Below, one piece after another: positions 22,319 through 31,336 of a stretch of 42,647 bases of DNA. The position numbers were made by a program, and so were the translations under genes. Origin of the DNA: Flammeovirgaceae bacterium UBA4465 (lineage in GTDB: Bacteria; Bacteroidota; Bacteroidia; Cytophagales; Cyclobacteriaceae); the NCBI GenBank assembly GCA_905182375.1, contig CAJJBF010000012.1, positions 1 through 42,647 on the forward strand, written 5' to 3'. The number at the start of each line of letters is the position of its first letter. Position 1 is the first letter of the stretch. Below the pieces are notes generated by a model. It saw only the letters and a program-made list of their open reading frames with translations, searched no databases and had not been told where the DNA came from.

Positions 22319-22846
22319 ATGATCACTGCCAAAATAGCTCCTACAAAACTTACGCCAAAGTTTTATGAATTGGCAGCCAAAAATGCGGCTGGAGATGAGA
22401 TGCAATTTGATCAATTCAAAGGCAAAACAGTTTTGATTGTAAATACAGCGACACGCTGTGGATTGGCCCCACAATTTAAACAGCTTGAGAAATTATATCA
22501 TGATTATCAAGCGCAAGGGCTCGTCGTTTTAGGCTTTCCTTGTAATCAATTCATGTCCCAAGAACCTGAATCGAATGAAACAATGGAGACTTCCTGCCTC
22601 TTAAAATACGGAGTTACCTTTCAATTGATGTCAAAAACAAAAGTAAATGGCCCCAATGCACATCCGGTATTTAAATACTTAAAAAGTGAATTATCTGAGT
22701 TATTTGGAAGTCGAATCAAGTGGAATTTCACGAAATTTTTAATCACCAATGACGGAAGTCCGTTTCGAAGATACGGCCCATATACAAACCCAATTGCGCT
22801 AGAAAAAGACATCAAAAAGCTTCTCGCGAGAAAAACGAAAATTTGA
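22319..22846 (+). CDS. Glutathione peroxidase family peroxidase
   Basis: This 175-residue protein is a cysteine-type GPx. The peroxidatic Cys lies in NTATRCGLAPQF, the conserved VLGFPCNQF follows, and the Trp/Asn of the active site are in IKWNFTKFLI. No selenocysteine is involved. Members of this group commonly use thioredoxin as reductant and destroy lipid and organic hydroperoxides. A peroxidase between an ABC1 kinase gene (3 nt upstream) and a DUF2867 oxidoreductase gene (10 nt downstream) fits protection against light-generated oxidants. It is cytosolic, of normal length and intact. Confidence 0.92.
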   Translation: MITAKIAPTKLTPKFYELAAKNAAGDEMQFDQFKGKTVLIVNTATRCGLAPQFKQLEKLYHDYQAQGLVVLGFPCNQFMSQEPESNETMETSCLLKYGVTFQLMSKTKVNGPNAHPVFKYLKSELSELFGSRIKWNFTKFLITNDGSPFRRYGPYTNPIALEKDIKKLLARKTKI

Positions 22847-22856
22847 CCTTTTCAGC

Positions 22857-24272
22857 ATGAAAATATTATTAACAGGGGCAACGGGTTACATTGGAAAAAG
22901 ACTGCTCCTCGAATTAATATACCATGGCCATCACATAGTTTGTACCGTTCGAGACAAAAATAGATTTTCTGCACCCGCCTCTATTTTAAACCAAATAGAA
23001 GTCATTGAAGTTGATTTTTTGGATTTCAAGTCTCTAGAAAAAATACCCCAAGACATTGAAGGAGCTTATTATCTGATGCATTCTATGTCCAACAACCATG
23101 ATTATGAAAAGTTAGAGAAACAATCTGCTATTCATTTTCGTGAAATTATGAAAGACAAAGACCTGCAACATGTAGTTTACCTCAGTGGAATTACCAATGA
23201 AGACTCATTGTCAGCACATTTATCATCGCGACGTACGGTCGAGCATGAATTGGGCTTAGGTTCTTATCCTTTGACCACTTTACGTGCAGGTATCATTATA
23301 GGTTCGGGCAGTGCTTCTTTTGAGATCATTCGTGACTTGGTCGAAAAATTACCCCTCATGATTACCCCCAAATGGCTCAACACCAAATGTCAACCTATAG
23401 GAGTTGACAATGTCCTAGATTGTCTTGTCAAAACCTTAGGGAATGAGAAAACCTATGATAAAAATTTTGACATTGGAGGTCCCGAAGTCATGACCTACAA
23501 AGAAATACTTTTAGGATTTGCAAAGGCTCGAAACTTGAAACGATTCATCTTTACCGTGCCCATAATGACTCCAAAATTATCCTCTTACTGGCTCTACTTT
23601 GTTACTTCCACCTCTTTCAAATTGGCTTCCGCCTTGGTCAGTAGTATGAAAGTTGAGGTAGTATGTAGAGACCTTGAATTACTGAAAATTATAAATATTG
23701 AACCCATCAAATATCAAGAAGCACTCAAAAGAACTCTGTCAGAAATTGTAGAAAATAGGATTTTATCCAGCTGGAAAGATTCTCTGATCAGTAGTGCATT
23801 TAATCTCAATATCTCAGAATTTCTTCAGGTACCCGTCTTTGGGTGTTTTCGAGATCAAAGATCACATCAAATCTCAAATAAGCAAGAAAGTGTTGATCGT
23901 ATTTGGCGTATTGGAGGTCAGAGAGGTTGGTATTATGCCAATGGACTGTGGAAGCTACGGGGGTTTATAGATAAACTATTTGGGGGTGTTGGGTTGCGTA
24001 GAGGTAGAACACAAGAAGATACGCTCCATGTCGGCGATGCCATAGATTTTTGGCGTGTTTTATATGCAGACAAAGAAGAAGGGCGATTACTGTTATTTGC
24101 TGAAATGAAACTCCCCGGGGAAGCTTGGTTAGAATTCAAAGTTAAAGGAACCTATTTGGAGCAAACGGCTACTTTCAGACCCAAGGGTGTTTGGGGTCGA
24201 CTTTACTGGTATGCTGTTTTTCCCTTTCATGGTTTTATCTTTAAAGGCATGTTAAATAACCTTACAAAATAA
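22857..24272 (+). CDS. SDR-type NAD(P)-binding oxidoreductase with DUF2867
   Basis: This 471-residue protein starts with a Rossmann fold of the extended/atypical SDR type: KILLTGATGYIGKRLL (GxTGxxGxxL), VDFLDFKSLEKIPQDIEGAYYLMHSM and VYLSGITNED. From about residue 320 a DUF2867 domain follows (VPVFGCFRDQ, WRIGGQRGWYYANGLWKLRG, GDAIDFWRVL). DUF2867 shares the SRPBCC fold, so this protein probably holds a hydrophobic ligand next to the dinucleotide site. The substrate is unknown. It directly adjoins the CPD photolyase start with no spacer, and homologues commonly neighbour photolyases, so a role in the light response is likely. Confidence 0.85.
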   Translation: MKILLTGATGYIGKRLLLELIYHGHHIVCTVRDKNRFSAPASILNQIEVIEVDFLDFKSLEKIPQDIEGAYYLMHSMSNNHDYEKLEKQSAIHFREIMKDKDLQHVVYLSGITNEDSLSAHLSSRRTVEHELGLGSYPLTTLRAGIIIGSGSASFEIIRDLVEKLPLMITPKWLNTKCQPIGVDNVLDCLVKTLGNEKTYDKNFDIGGPEVMTYKEILLGFAKARNLKRFIFTVPIMTPKLSSYWLYFVTSTSFKLASALVSSMKVEVVCRDLELLKIINIEPIKYQEALKRTLSEIVENRILSSWKDSLISSAFNLNISEFLQVPVFGCFRDQRSHQISNKQESVDRIWRIGGQRGWYYANGLWKLRGFIDKLFGGVGLRRGRTQEDTLHVGDAIDFWRVLYADKEEGRLLLFAEMKLPGEAWLEFKVKGTYLEQTATFRPKGVWGRLYWYAVFPFHGFIFKGMLNNLTK

Positions 24273-25562
24273 ATGAAAATTGCTATTTTTTGGTTCCGAA
24301 GAGATCTTCGACTTGAAGATAACACTGCGCTTCATGCAGCGTTGAAATCAGGTAACCAAGTACTTCCCATATTTATATTTGATCAAGATATCTTGTCCGA
24401 TTTGCCAGAACAAGATGCCCGATTGGGCTTTATTCATGATTTATTAACAGACATCAACTCAAGCCTTCATTCATATGAAAGTGGGGTGCAATGTTTGTTT
24501 GGTAGTCCAATTATCGTTTGGAAATCCTTGATAGAGAGTTACGATATCTCGTCCGTATTCATTAATAAAGACTATGAACCCTATGCGCGGAAAAGAGATC
24601 AAGAAATTACCGCATTACTCTCAGAAAATGGTATTGCCTTACATACCTTCAAGGATCAGGTCATTTTTGAAGAAAATGAAGTTTTAAAGGCAGATGGCAA
24701 ACCCTATACTGTTTTTACTCCCTATAAAAATAAATGGCTTTCTCATTTCAACAAAGAAATGTTACCATCTGAAGCTTCCGACTTCAAAGCCCTTTATAAA
24801 CAAACTCAAGTATTACCCTCTTTGAGTAGTATGAATTTCAAAGTTGCCACCATGAAGGTCAAGCCCTATGATCTCTCATCACTGAGCGAATACATCAAAA
24901 GTAGAGACTTACCCAGTACCGACAATACGAGCTATCTGAGTCCACATTTGAGATTTGGGAGTGTCAGTGTCCGAAAAATCATCAGTACACTTAAAGAAAC
25001 AGATGCGGTCTTTTTAAGCGAACTGATCTGGCGTGAATTTTTCATGCAAATAATCTACCATTTCCCAAGAGTCATAACTGAGAACTTTAAGGTTAAATAC
25101 AACAGCATCGTTTGGAGAAATGATCAACAGGAATTTGAAAAATGGTGTGCAGGTAAGACGGGTTATCCTATGGTTGATGCGGGTATGAGACAATTGAACG
25201 CCACGGGATATATGCATAATCGCGTGCGCATGGTCACTGCAAGTTTTCTTTGTAAGCATTTACTCATTGATTGGCGTTGGGGAGAAGCCTATTTTGCTCA
25301 AAAACTTTTAGATTATGAGCTTTCTTCTAATAACGGCAACTGGCAATGGTCGGCAGGTACGGGCTGTGATGCTACCCCTTATTTTAGGGTATTTAATCCA
25401 ACTTCTCAACAACAAAAATTCGATGGCAAAGGAATTTATATCAAAAAATGGATCCCTGAATTAGATTCCTTTGACTATGTCCCCCCAATGGTTGATCATA
25501 AATTGGCACGTGAAAGAGCCTTGAGTACCTATAAAATAGGCCTTGCATCGCATCAAGATTAA
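24273..25562 (+). CDS. phrB: Class I CPD photolyase
   Basis: This 429-residue protein is a canonical deoxyribodipyrimidine photolyase. The antenna domain begins IAIFWFRRDLRLEDNTALH and DGKPYTVFTPYKNKW marks the linker. The FAD domain has SPHLRFGSVSVR, LIWREFFMQIIYHFP, GKTGYPMVDAGMRQLNATGY, MHNRVRMVTASFLCKHLL and NNGNWQWSAGTG, with the Asn near flavin N5 and the Trp electron-transfer residues in place. It uses FADH- and light to split cyclobutane pyrimidine dimers; the antenna is probably methenyltetrahydrofolate. It ends the operon that begins at 19855 and its stop overlaps by 4 nt the end of the convergent lycopene cyclase gene. It is the only one of the four photolyase-like proteins here with fully conventional active-site segments. 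Confidence 0.95.
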   Translation: MKIAIFWFRRDLRLEDNTALHAALKSGNQVLPIFIFDQDILSDLPEQDARLGFIHDLLTDINSSLHSYESGVQCLFGSPIIVWKSLIESYDISSVFINKDYEPYARKRDQEITALLSENGIALHTFKDQVIFEENEVLKADGKPYTVFTPYKNKWLSHFNKEMLPSEASDFKALYKQTQVLPSLSSMNFKVATMKVKPYDLSSLSEYIKSRDLPSTDNTSYLSPHLRFGSVSVRKIISTLKETDAVFLSELIWREFFMQIIYHFPRVITENFKVKYNSIVWRNDQQEFEKWCAGKTGYPMVDAGMRQLNATGYMHNRVRMVTASFLCKHLLIDWRWGEAYFAQKLLDYELSSNNGNWQWSAGTGCDATPYFRVFNPTSQQQKFDGKGIYIKKWIPELDSFDYVPPMVDHKLARERALSTYKIGLASHQD

Positions 25563-26263
25563 CGAGCTCTGTACTTTAAGGCTTTAGGTAAAAAGGTTTC
25601 GGTCAATAAAATATTCAGCAAAACCAAGCCCATGCCGTAAAATACATCCTCTACTGGAATGGTAAAAATTCGGATACCTAAATTCTCAGCATCATTGTAC
25701 CAAACGATGGGTGCATCAATTAAACTACCCGTAAGCACACCGTTAACCATTAAAAAGGGCAATATAAGTAGGCCCCAAGCGATATAAAACCTCCTCAACA
25801 AATTAGGCTTTGATATGAAGGTGACTATCAAGATGGTTAAGGTAAAAAAGGCATTGAAAGCAGTGTAGGTTTTATCAAAAAAGAGCACTATCATCAGGAC
25901 TAAAATCAGAGCTAAAAAAGCACTGATAAGATTAGTCATACCTCTGGACAATCCTCCCTGGGGAGAAATCGCTATCAATGTGTAATGAGAAAAAACACAA
26001 GCAAAAGGGATACATACAAAGAAGAGCAATTCTTCAATGGGCAACTGCCAAATACGCAGCGCCATGAGATAATCTGGGTTAAAACCCCAAATCCCTTGCA
26101 CAGTAAAATAAATATCCCAGCTGAGGTAAGTACACCCACTGAGGACCATCGCAGGAAAAAAAGCTTTGCATTTCTTATGAAATTTTATACGAGGATGAAA
26201 ACTAAAAAAAAAGGGTACAAAAATAGTTGCAATATCTATTATCAAATATAAATAATGCCTCAT
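25559..26263 (-). CDS. CrtYcd-type lycopene cyclase
   Basis: Starting at ATG 26263, which overlaps the crtZ stop in ATGA, the protein has 234 residues. An upstream extension to 26317 would lie inside crtZ. It has about seven membrane segments and the duplicated lycopene cyclase domain. The first repeat contains YLSWDIYFTVQGIWGFN and LPIEELLFF. The second contains DAENLGIRIFTIPVEDVFYG. The paired PxEE/PxED motifs are characteristic of heterodimer-type CrtYc and CrtYd, here fused in one chain. It converts lycopene to beta-carotene. As the last gene of the crt operon, it ends against the convergent CPD photolyase gene. Confidence 0.9.
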   Translation of the reverse strand: MRHYLYLIIDIATIFVPFFFSFHPRIKFHKKCKAFFPAMVLSGCTYLSWDIYFTVQGIWGFNPDYLMALRIWQLPIEELLFFVCIPFACVFSHYTLIAISPQGGLSRGMTNLISAFLALILVLMIVLFFDKTYTAFNAFFTLTILIVTFISKPNLLRRFYIAWGLLILPFLMVNGVLTGSLIDAPIVWYNDAENLGIRIFTIPVEDVFYGMGLVLLNILLTETFLPKALKYRAR

Positions 26264-26712
26264 TTGCTCCACTCTGATTTGAAATACTTGAGCGGGACTA
26301 GTAACATACCAAAGCACTCACCTTCCTCCTTCGTCCGGTTCTTATGATGTATTTTATGGGCTTTACGTATGGCACGTAAATAACCATTATTTGATCTAGT
26401 GAAAATTTTAATTCTTTGATGTATGAAGATGTCATGCACCAAAAAATAACAAAGACCATAAGCCGCGATACCAAAGCCAATAGCCATAAGATAAAAAATA
26501 GAAAAATGGGAACCTAACACGATGCAGAGCATACTTGGGGTAGCAAAAATCAAAAAGAAACTGTCATTCCGTTCAAAAATGTGTACCTCATTTTCTCTGG
26601 TATGATGGTCTTCATGAAGATTCCAAAATAGGCCATGCATGATGTATTTATGGGCAAACCAAGCTACGAATTCCATAAAAAAGAAAGTACTTACAAAAGC
26701 AATGATGTTCAT
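26260..26712 (-). CDS. crtZ: Beta-carotene hydroxylase (fatty acid hydroxylase superfamily)
   Basis: From ATG 26712 the protein has 150 residues; a TTG at 26721 would add three. It has about four membrane segments and the full set of histidine clusters of CrtZ-type di-iron hydroxylases: HKYIMH, HEDHH, HDIFIHQR and HKIHHK. It hydroxylates the rings of beta-carotene to zeaxanthin. It overlaps the downstream lycopene cyclase by 4 nt. With crtI, crtB and the cyclase this gives a complete route from geranylgeranyl diphosphate to zeaxanthin; no ketolase is seen in the window. Confidence 0.93.
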   Translation of the reverse strand: MNIIAFVSTFFFMEFVAWFAHKYIMHGLFWNLHEDHHTRENEVHIFERNDSFFLIFATPSMLCIVLGSHFSIFYLMAIGFGIAAYGLCYFLVHDIFIHQRIKIFTRSNNGYLRAIRKAHKIHHKNRTKEEGECFGMLLVPLKYFKSEWSK

Positions 26713-26741
26713 CGAGACCAATATGTTTTAGCTATTCAAAA

Positions 26742-27242
26742 TTAATCATTTATATCAAGTAAAAAAGCATTCAACCGACCCTTTTGTAAATCAGAAAGAC
26801 GTTTCCCATTTAATAAATTGTCACAAAATTTTTTAATCCACGTGATATTTAATCCTGAATTCAAAATATTACTGATATAAAATTCCAAGTCTGTTTCAAT
26901 ACTTTCATCATAGCTTAAAAAGCTAGGTGCATTGAGTTGAACTAGCAGACGGAGGTATCTTAATTCTGGATTATCTTGGTTTTGATCAATCGCCTTTTCA
27001 ATTTTTTCTTTACCACTATTGAAATAATTCCATTTTTCTCGAGGCCAAAAAGCATTTTCTGCCAACATGGTCTCCGAGACTCCTACATAAGCCATGACCA
27101 AAGGATTTAAATCCCATTGCGCATCTGATTGCAATGCATCTAAATAAGCCTGCGTAATTTTTTGACTGTGAAATTCCATCCTGATACTCAAATCAGGAAT
27201 ACTCAATGGAATTAATGTGAGCCAAATAAAAATGAGTTTCAA
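26742..27242 (-). CDS. Conserved unknown gene of the carotenoid operon
   Basis: This 166-residue protein starts at TTG 27242, overlapping the crtB stop (TTGA). The N-terminus is hydrophobic (KLIFIWLTLIPLSIP), so it is probably exported. The rest is helical, with TPR-like spacing: QDNPELRYLRLLVQLNAP is typical of a tetratricopeptide-like helical pair. Proteins of this kind are found between crtB and crtZ in Bacteroidota carotenoid operons, but no function is known to me. Coupling to crtB and position inside the operon suggest a role in carotenoid production, transport or placement in the membrane. Confidence 0.65.
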   Translation of the reverse strand: MKLIFIWLTLIPLSIPDLSIRMEFHSQKITQAYLDALQSDAQWDLNPLVMAYVGVSETMLAENAFWPREKWNYFNSGKEKIEKAIDQNQDNPELRYLRLLVQLNAPSFLSYDESIETDLEFYISNILNSGLNITWIKKFCDNLLNGKRLSDLQKGRLNAFLLDIND

Positions 27243-28078
27243 ACGAAATTAAATTTAACTTTTACATAAGATTTAAAAAATAAATAAGATTTCATAAAAT
27301 TATTCACTCTTATTCTAGTTTCCAAAAGTCTTGATGACGGTGTTTTTTTCAGCTTTATTAAAAGCTCGAAATAATATAAATAAGCGGTATAGACCCCTAA
27401 TTTAGCAACTAAAGGCAACTGTGCAATTCCGATTTTCGCTGCCTGAAAATCTTCCTCTATCTCTTTAATGATAACGTCTTTAGATGGTTCATCTAAGTTC
27501 TCCAAGTCCACTTGAGGAAAATAAGAGCGATTTAACATATCTAGATCATTTTTAATATCTCTTAGGAAATTTACTTTTTGAAAAGCTGAACCCAACCGCA
27601 TGGCACTGTCTTTAAGTGATTCATACAAGCTCTGATCACCTTCGACAAAAACTTTGAGACACATCAAGCCGACCACATCAGCAGATCCATAAATGTATTG
27701 CTTATACTCCTCCTTGGTACTATATTGCGATTTATAAAGATCCATTTTCATACTTCGCATAAAAGCATCGACTAAGGATACGTCAATGTCATATTTAAGT
27801 ATCGTTTTTTGAAAAGAATTGAGAATAGGATTTAAACTAATTCCTACTTTAAGTGCCGCATAAAAATCTTCTTCAAATTGCTTAAGTAATTCCTCTTGAT
27901 TGTGCTCATGAAAGGTATCTACAATTTCATCTGCAAATCTCACAAACCCATAAATGTTATGAATGTCTTGTTGAATGGTCGGAGACAATAGGTTTACAGC
28001 CTTATAAAAGGAAGTACTGTATTTTAGGGTTACTTCTTTGCTACACGCTTGGGTCAGCTCATCGTATAACAACGTCAT
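27239..28078 (-). CDS. crtB: Phytoene synthase
   Basis: This 279-residue protein is a trans-isoprenyl diphosphate synthase of the squalene/phytoene type. The two Asp-rich motifs are visible: FVRFADEIVDTFHE (DxxxD) and AFQKVNFLRDIKNDL (the second DxxxD region), plus GSADVVGLMCLKVF. It joins two geranylgeranyl diphosphates to phytoene, the first committed step of carotenoid synthesis. It overlaps crtI by 4 nt upstream and the unknown gene by 4 nt downstream, so the operon is translationally coupled. Confidence 0.95.
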   Translation of the reverse strand: MTLLYDELTQACSKEVTLKYSTSFYKAVNLLSPTIQQDIHNIYGFVRFADEIVDTFHEHNQEELLKQFEEDFYAALKVGISLNPILNSFQKTILKYDIDVSLVDAFMRSMKMDLYKSQYSTKEEYKQYIYGSADVVGLMCLKVFVEGDQSLYESLKDSAMRLGSAFQKVNFLRDIKNDLDMLNRSYFPQVDLENLDEPSKDVIIKEIEEDFQAAKIGIAQLPLVAKLGVYTAYLYYFELLIKLKKTPSSRLLETRIRVNNFMKSYLFFKSYVKVKFNFV

Positions 28079-29550
28079 GTTAATACTTGTTTACTGGTGT
28101 TTTGAGAGATCAGCTCCGCCGCAATTTTACCAGAGATCAAAGAAGGGGGTACGCCGGGTCCTGGGACGGTTAGTTGTCCAGTAAAATATAAATTTTTTGC
28201 TTTTTTACTCATTATTTTCGGCCTTAAAAAGGCCGTCTGGAATAAGGTATTGGCCAATCCGTAGGCATTTCCTTTATAAGAATTATAATCCTCCTTAAAA
28301 TCATTGAGACAATAGGACTCCTTAAAGCAAATGAATGCTTTGATGGATTGCTTAGTGTGCTTTTCTAATCGTGCGAGTATTATATCAAAATACTTTTCTC
28401 GTAAGATTTCAGAATCTTCTAAGTCAGGTGCCAAAGGAACGAGGAAAAAACCACTTTCTCTACCCTCGGGAGCTACTGAAGGATCCGTCAGACTCGTAAA
28501 ACTGGCATAAAATAAAGGAGCCTTCGGCCATTTAGGATCATCATATATTTCACTGGCATGAGCTTCAAAATCAGTATCAAAAAATAACATGTGATGCAGT
28601 ATACCAGTCAGTTTTTTATCAAAACCAACATAAAATAATAGTGAGGACGGAGCAAATGTTTTTTTCTGCCAATAAGATTCTTTGTAAGACCTTAGATGAC
28701 TAGGCAATAAAGTTTCTGTGTGATGATAATCTGCCCCACTCAGCACAATATCTGAGGCCATCAATACTCCATCAATCACCAGGCCATTTACGACACCATT
28801 TTCTGTAGCTATTTTTTCTACATTACTTCCTGTATGCATTTTCACACCGAGCGATAAAGCCAACGTTTCCATGGCCTCCACTACTTTGTACATCCCTCCA
28901 ATGGGATACCAAGTACCCAAAACAAAATCTGCATGATTCATAAAATTATAAAAGGCTGGCGTATCTTGAGGTTTAGCTCCCAAAAATAACACAGGGAATT
29001 CCAAAATTTTGATGAGCTTTGGATTCTTGAAACGTTTCCTTATTTGATGGCTAATGGTCACCACAAACTGATCTAGCTTCTTGACAGTTTCAAAGGTCAC
29101 TAGTTCAAGCGGAGAAATACCTGGTTTATAAACCAATTTCTCAATAGCGATGCGATAATTATGGCCCGCATCTTCAAGAAATTTAGCTAAAAGGTGACCC
29201 GCTCCCACTTCTTCTTTTTCAAATATTTTGAAAATTTCTTCTAATGAATCTGGAATATCTATTGAGGTACCATCTTCAAAATAAACCCGATAGGCCGGGG
29301 CTAGGCGTTTCAATTCATAGAAATCTGAGGTTTTATTTCCAAAATCTTGAAAAAACTTGTCAAAAACATCAGGCATCCAATACCAGCTAGGGCCCATATC
29401 AAAAGTAAATCCTTCTTTGACCATCTTTCGAGCTCTTCCTCCTATTGATGTGTTTTTTTCAAATACATCTACCTCAAATCCGTCCTTGGCCAAATAGCAC
29501 GCAGCAGACAAAGAAGAAAAGCCAGAACCAATTATGTTAACTTTTTTCAT
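28075..29550 (-). CDS. crtI: Phytoene desaturase
   Basis: This 491-residue protein has the N-terminal FAD-binding motif NIIGSGFSSLSAACYLAKDG with VDVFEKNTSIGGRARK, the FDMGPSWYWMP segment of CrtI enzymes, and the C-terminal LYFTGQLTVPGPGVPPSLIS motif. It desaturates phytoene to lycopene in several steps using FAD. It is the first gene of the crt operon. Upstream is a 250-nt divergent region shared with the sugar porter gene; it holds an AACT-AAA-AGTT palindrome at 29586-29596 that resembles the one before the CarH-like gene. Confidence 0.95.
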   Translation of the reverse strand: MKKVNIIGSGFSSLSAACYLAKDGFEVDVFEKNTSIGGRARKMVKEGFTFDMGPSWYWMPDVFDKFFQDFGNKTSDFYELKRLAPAYRVYFEDGTSIDIPDSLEEIFKIFEKEEVGAGHLLAKFLEDAGHNYRIAIEKLVYKPGISPLELVTFETVKKLDQFVVTISHQIRKRFKNPKLIKILEFPVLFLGAKPQDTPAFYNFMNHADFVLGTWYPIGGMYKVVEAMETLALSLGVKMHTGSNVEKIATENGVVNGLVIDGVLMASDIVLSGADYHHTETLLPSHLRSYKESYWQKKTFAPSSLLFYVGFDKKLTGILHHMLFFDTDFEAHASEIYDDPKWPKAPLFYASFTSLTDPSVAPEGRESGFFLVPLAPDLEDSEILREKYFDIILARLEKHTKQSIKAFICFKESYCLNDFKEDYNSYKGNAYGLANTLFQTAFLRPKIMSKKAKNLYFTGQLTVPGPGVPPSLISGKIAAELISQNTSKQVLT

Positions 29551-29800
29551 ACAAACAATAATACCTTGAATTAACTTAAAAAAACAACTAAAAGTTCATC
29601 TAAAAACTGCAATATTTCTACAAAGATGATGTTTGTCTTGCTATTTAATGAAAACCTTGCACCTAAACAATTTCAATTAAAAATTAAGTCGTTGGGTTTC
29701 AAAATCAATCCCAAACTAATTTCTGTATAAATTGAGCTTTTATTTTAATAGGAAGTAGAACATAAACCAAAAAAAGAACCCGCAATAATCTAAAAAAAAT
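29551..29800. promoter_or_regulatory. Divergent control region crtI / sugar porter
   Basis: It must hold promoters for both directions. On the minus strand a near-consensus -7 box (CATCTTTG, about 29621-29628) lies about 70 nt before crtI. The small palindrome AACT-AAA-AGTT sits between it and the gene at 29586-29596, a possible repressor site. No convincing plus-strand promoter was found. Confidence 0.35.
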
Positions 29801-31336
29801 ATGTCAAAAAAATTACTGTTCATCTCCTTTGTCGTTTCTCTCGGGGGATTTTTATTTGGGTTTGATGCGGGTATTATTTCAGGTGTGATGTCTTACGTCG
29901 GACCTGAATTCAATTTAACCGATGGGCAGATTGGATGGGTGGTCAGTGCACCTTCTTGGGCAGCCATGATCGCCATGATTTTTTCTGGGAGGTTGAGTGA
30001 TCGTTTGGGACGAAAAAAAATACTCTTATTGGTTGCCTTCCTCTATGCCGTATCGGCATTGCTCTCAGCTTATGCGATTACCTATGAGATGTTGTCTCTG
30101 GCCAGAATGATTGGAGGGCTCGCCTTTGGTGCTGCTTTAATTTTGGCACCCATGTATATCGCTGAAATTTCAACAGCTGAAAATCGAGGAGTTTTGGTTT
30201 CTATACAGCAGTTAAACATTGTTTTGGGATTCTTTGCTGCTTTTTTGAGTAATTATTTTTTCAATAAATACAATAGCCCTGAGCATTTATTCTTGAATGA
30301 TGAGAATGTATGGAGGTGGATGCTCGGCGTAGAACTCTTTCCAGCACTACTCTATTTTCTGGCATTATTCTTCGTGCCAAGGAGTCCCAGATGGCTTTAT
30401 CTTAAAAATAAATACATAGAAGCCAAACAAGTCCTAAATCAAATTCACGGTAAAAATAGGGCTGAGAAGGAAATATCTTCGATAGAAAAAAGTATCGATA
30501 AAGATAAAGAATTACAGCAAGTCAAATGGACCGATATTTTAAAACCCAGTTTACGTTTTATTATGATCGTAGGATTGGTAGTAGGTGTTTTACAGCAAAT
30601 TACAGGGATAAATGCCATTTATTTTTATGCTACCTCTATTTTTAAACAAACGGGTATAGGTACTGATGCTGCTTTTTCATCAGGTATCCTATTAAGTTCC
30701 GTTACTGTCCTTTTCACCTTTATTGCGATGTACTTAATTGATCGAGCAGGAAGAAGACCCTTACTGCTTGTGGGTACAGCGGGTATTGCCATAAGTTTAC
30801 TTTTATGTGCTTTTGGCTTTAGTCAAGCTACATATCAACTCAAATTACAAGATATTTATCAGTTCAAATTCGAAAAGTCAGAAAACCTGATCCCTATTGC
30901 GGGTAATGAATACCAAAATGATGTCGACTTTAAGGAAGAAATGAAAACTATCTTGGGAAACAGTACTTACTCTAAAAATGACGGCCTTATTCTTGAGGCA
31001 GCCACCCAAATAAATGCTACTTTAGTTCTTGTAGGTATTTTAGGATTTATCGCCTGCTTTGCTTTCTCACTTGGACCCGTCATGTGGGTCTTATTGTCTG
31101 AGTTATATCCCATTAAATACAGGGGAATTGCCATTGGCATTGTTGCCTTCGTTAATTCATTTATAAGCTCTGCCGTACAGCTTGTATTTCCATGGGAGTT
31201 ATCAAACTTAGGCAACGCCATGAGTTTCTTCATCTTTGGTGCTATTGCTGCGGTGGGCTTCTTTGTCTTATTAAAAATATTACCAGAAACCAAAGGAAAA
31301 TCCTTGGAGGAACTTGAAACCACATTGATCAAATGA
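29801..31336 (+). CDS. Sugar porter family MFS transporter
   Basis: This 511-residue inner-membrane protein has 12 predicted membrane segments. The sugar-porter signatures are present: FGFDAGIISGVMSY in TM1, GRLSDRLGRKK between TM2 and TM3, PRSPRWLYLK after TM6, QQITGINAIYFYATSIF in TM7, DRAGRRPLLL, and PETKGKSLEELE at the end. It should import a hexose or pentose by proton symport. A longer periplasmic loop of about 70 residues (about 350-410) precedes TM10, a form seen in Bacteroidota. Its stop overlaps the start of the GH16 gene by 4 nt. The pair suggests import of glucose released from beta-glucan. Confidence 0.92.
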   Translation: MSKKLLFISFVVSLGGFLFGFDAGIISGVMSYVGPEFNLTDGQIGWVVSAPSWAAMIAMIFSGRLSDRLGRKKILLLVAFLYAVSALLSAYAITYEMLSLARMIGGLAFGAALILAPMYIAEISTAENRGVLVSIQQLNIVLGFFAAFLSNYFFNKYNSPEHLFLNDENVWRWMLGVELFPALLYFLALFFVPRSPRWLYLKNKYIEAKQVLNQIHGKNRAEKEISSIEKSIDKDKELQQVKWTDILKPSLRFIMIVGLVVGVLQQITGINAIYFYATSIFKQTGIGTDAAFSSGILLSSVTVLFTFIAMYLIDRAGRRPLLLVGTAGIAISLLLCAFGFSQATYQLKLQDIYQFKFEKSENLIPIAGNEYQNDVDFKEEMKTILGNSTYSKNDGLILEAATQINATLVLVGILGFIACFAFSLGPVMWVLLSELYPIKYRGIAIGIVAFVNSFISSAVQLVFPWELSNLGNAMSFFIFGAIAAVGFFVLLKILPETKGKSLEELETTLIK

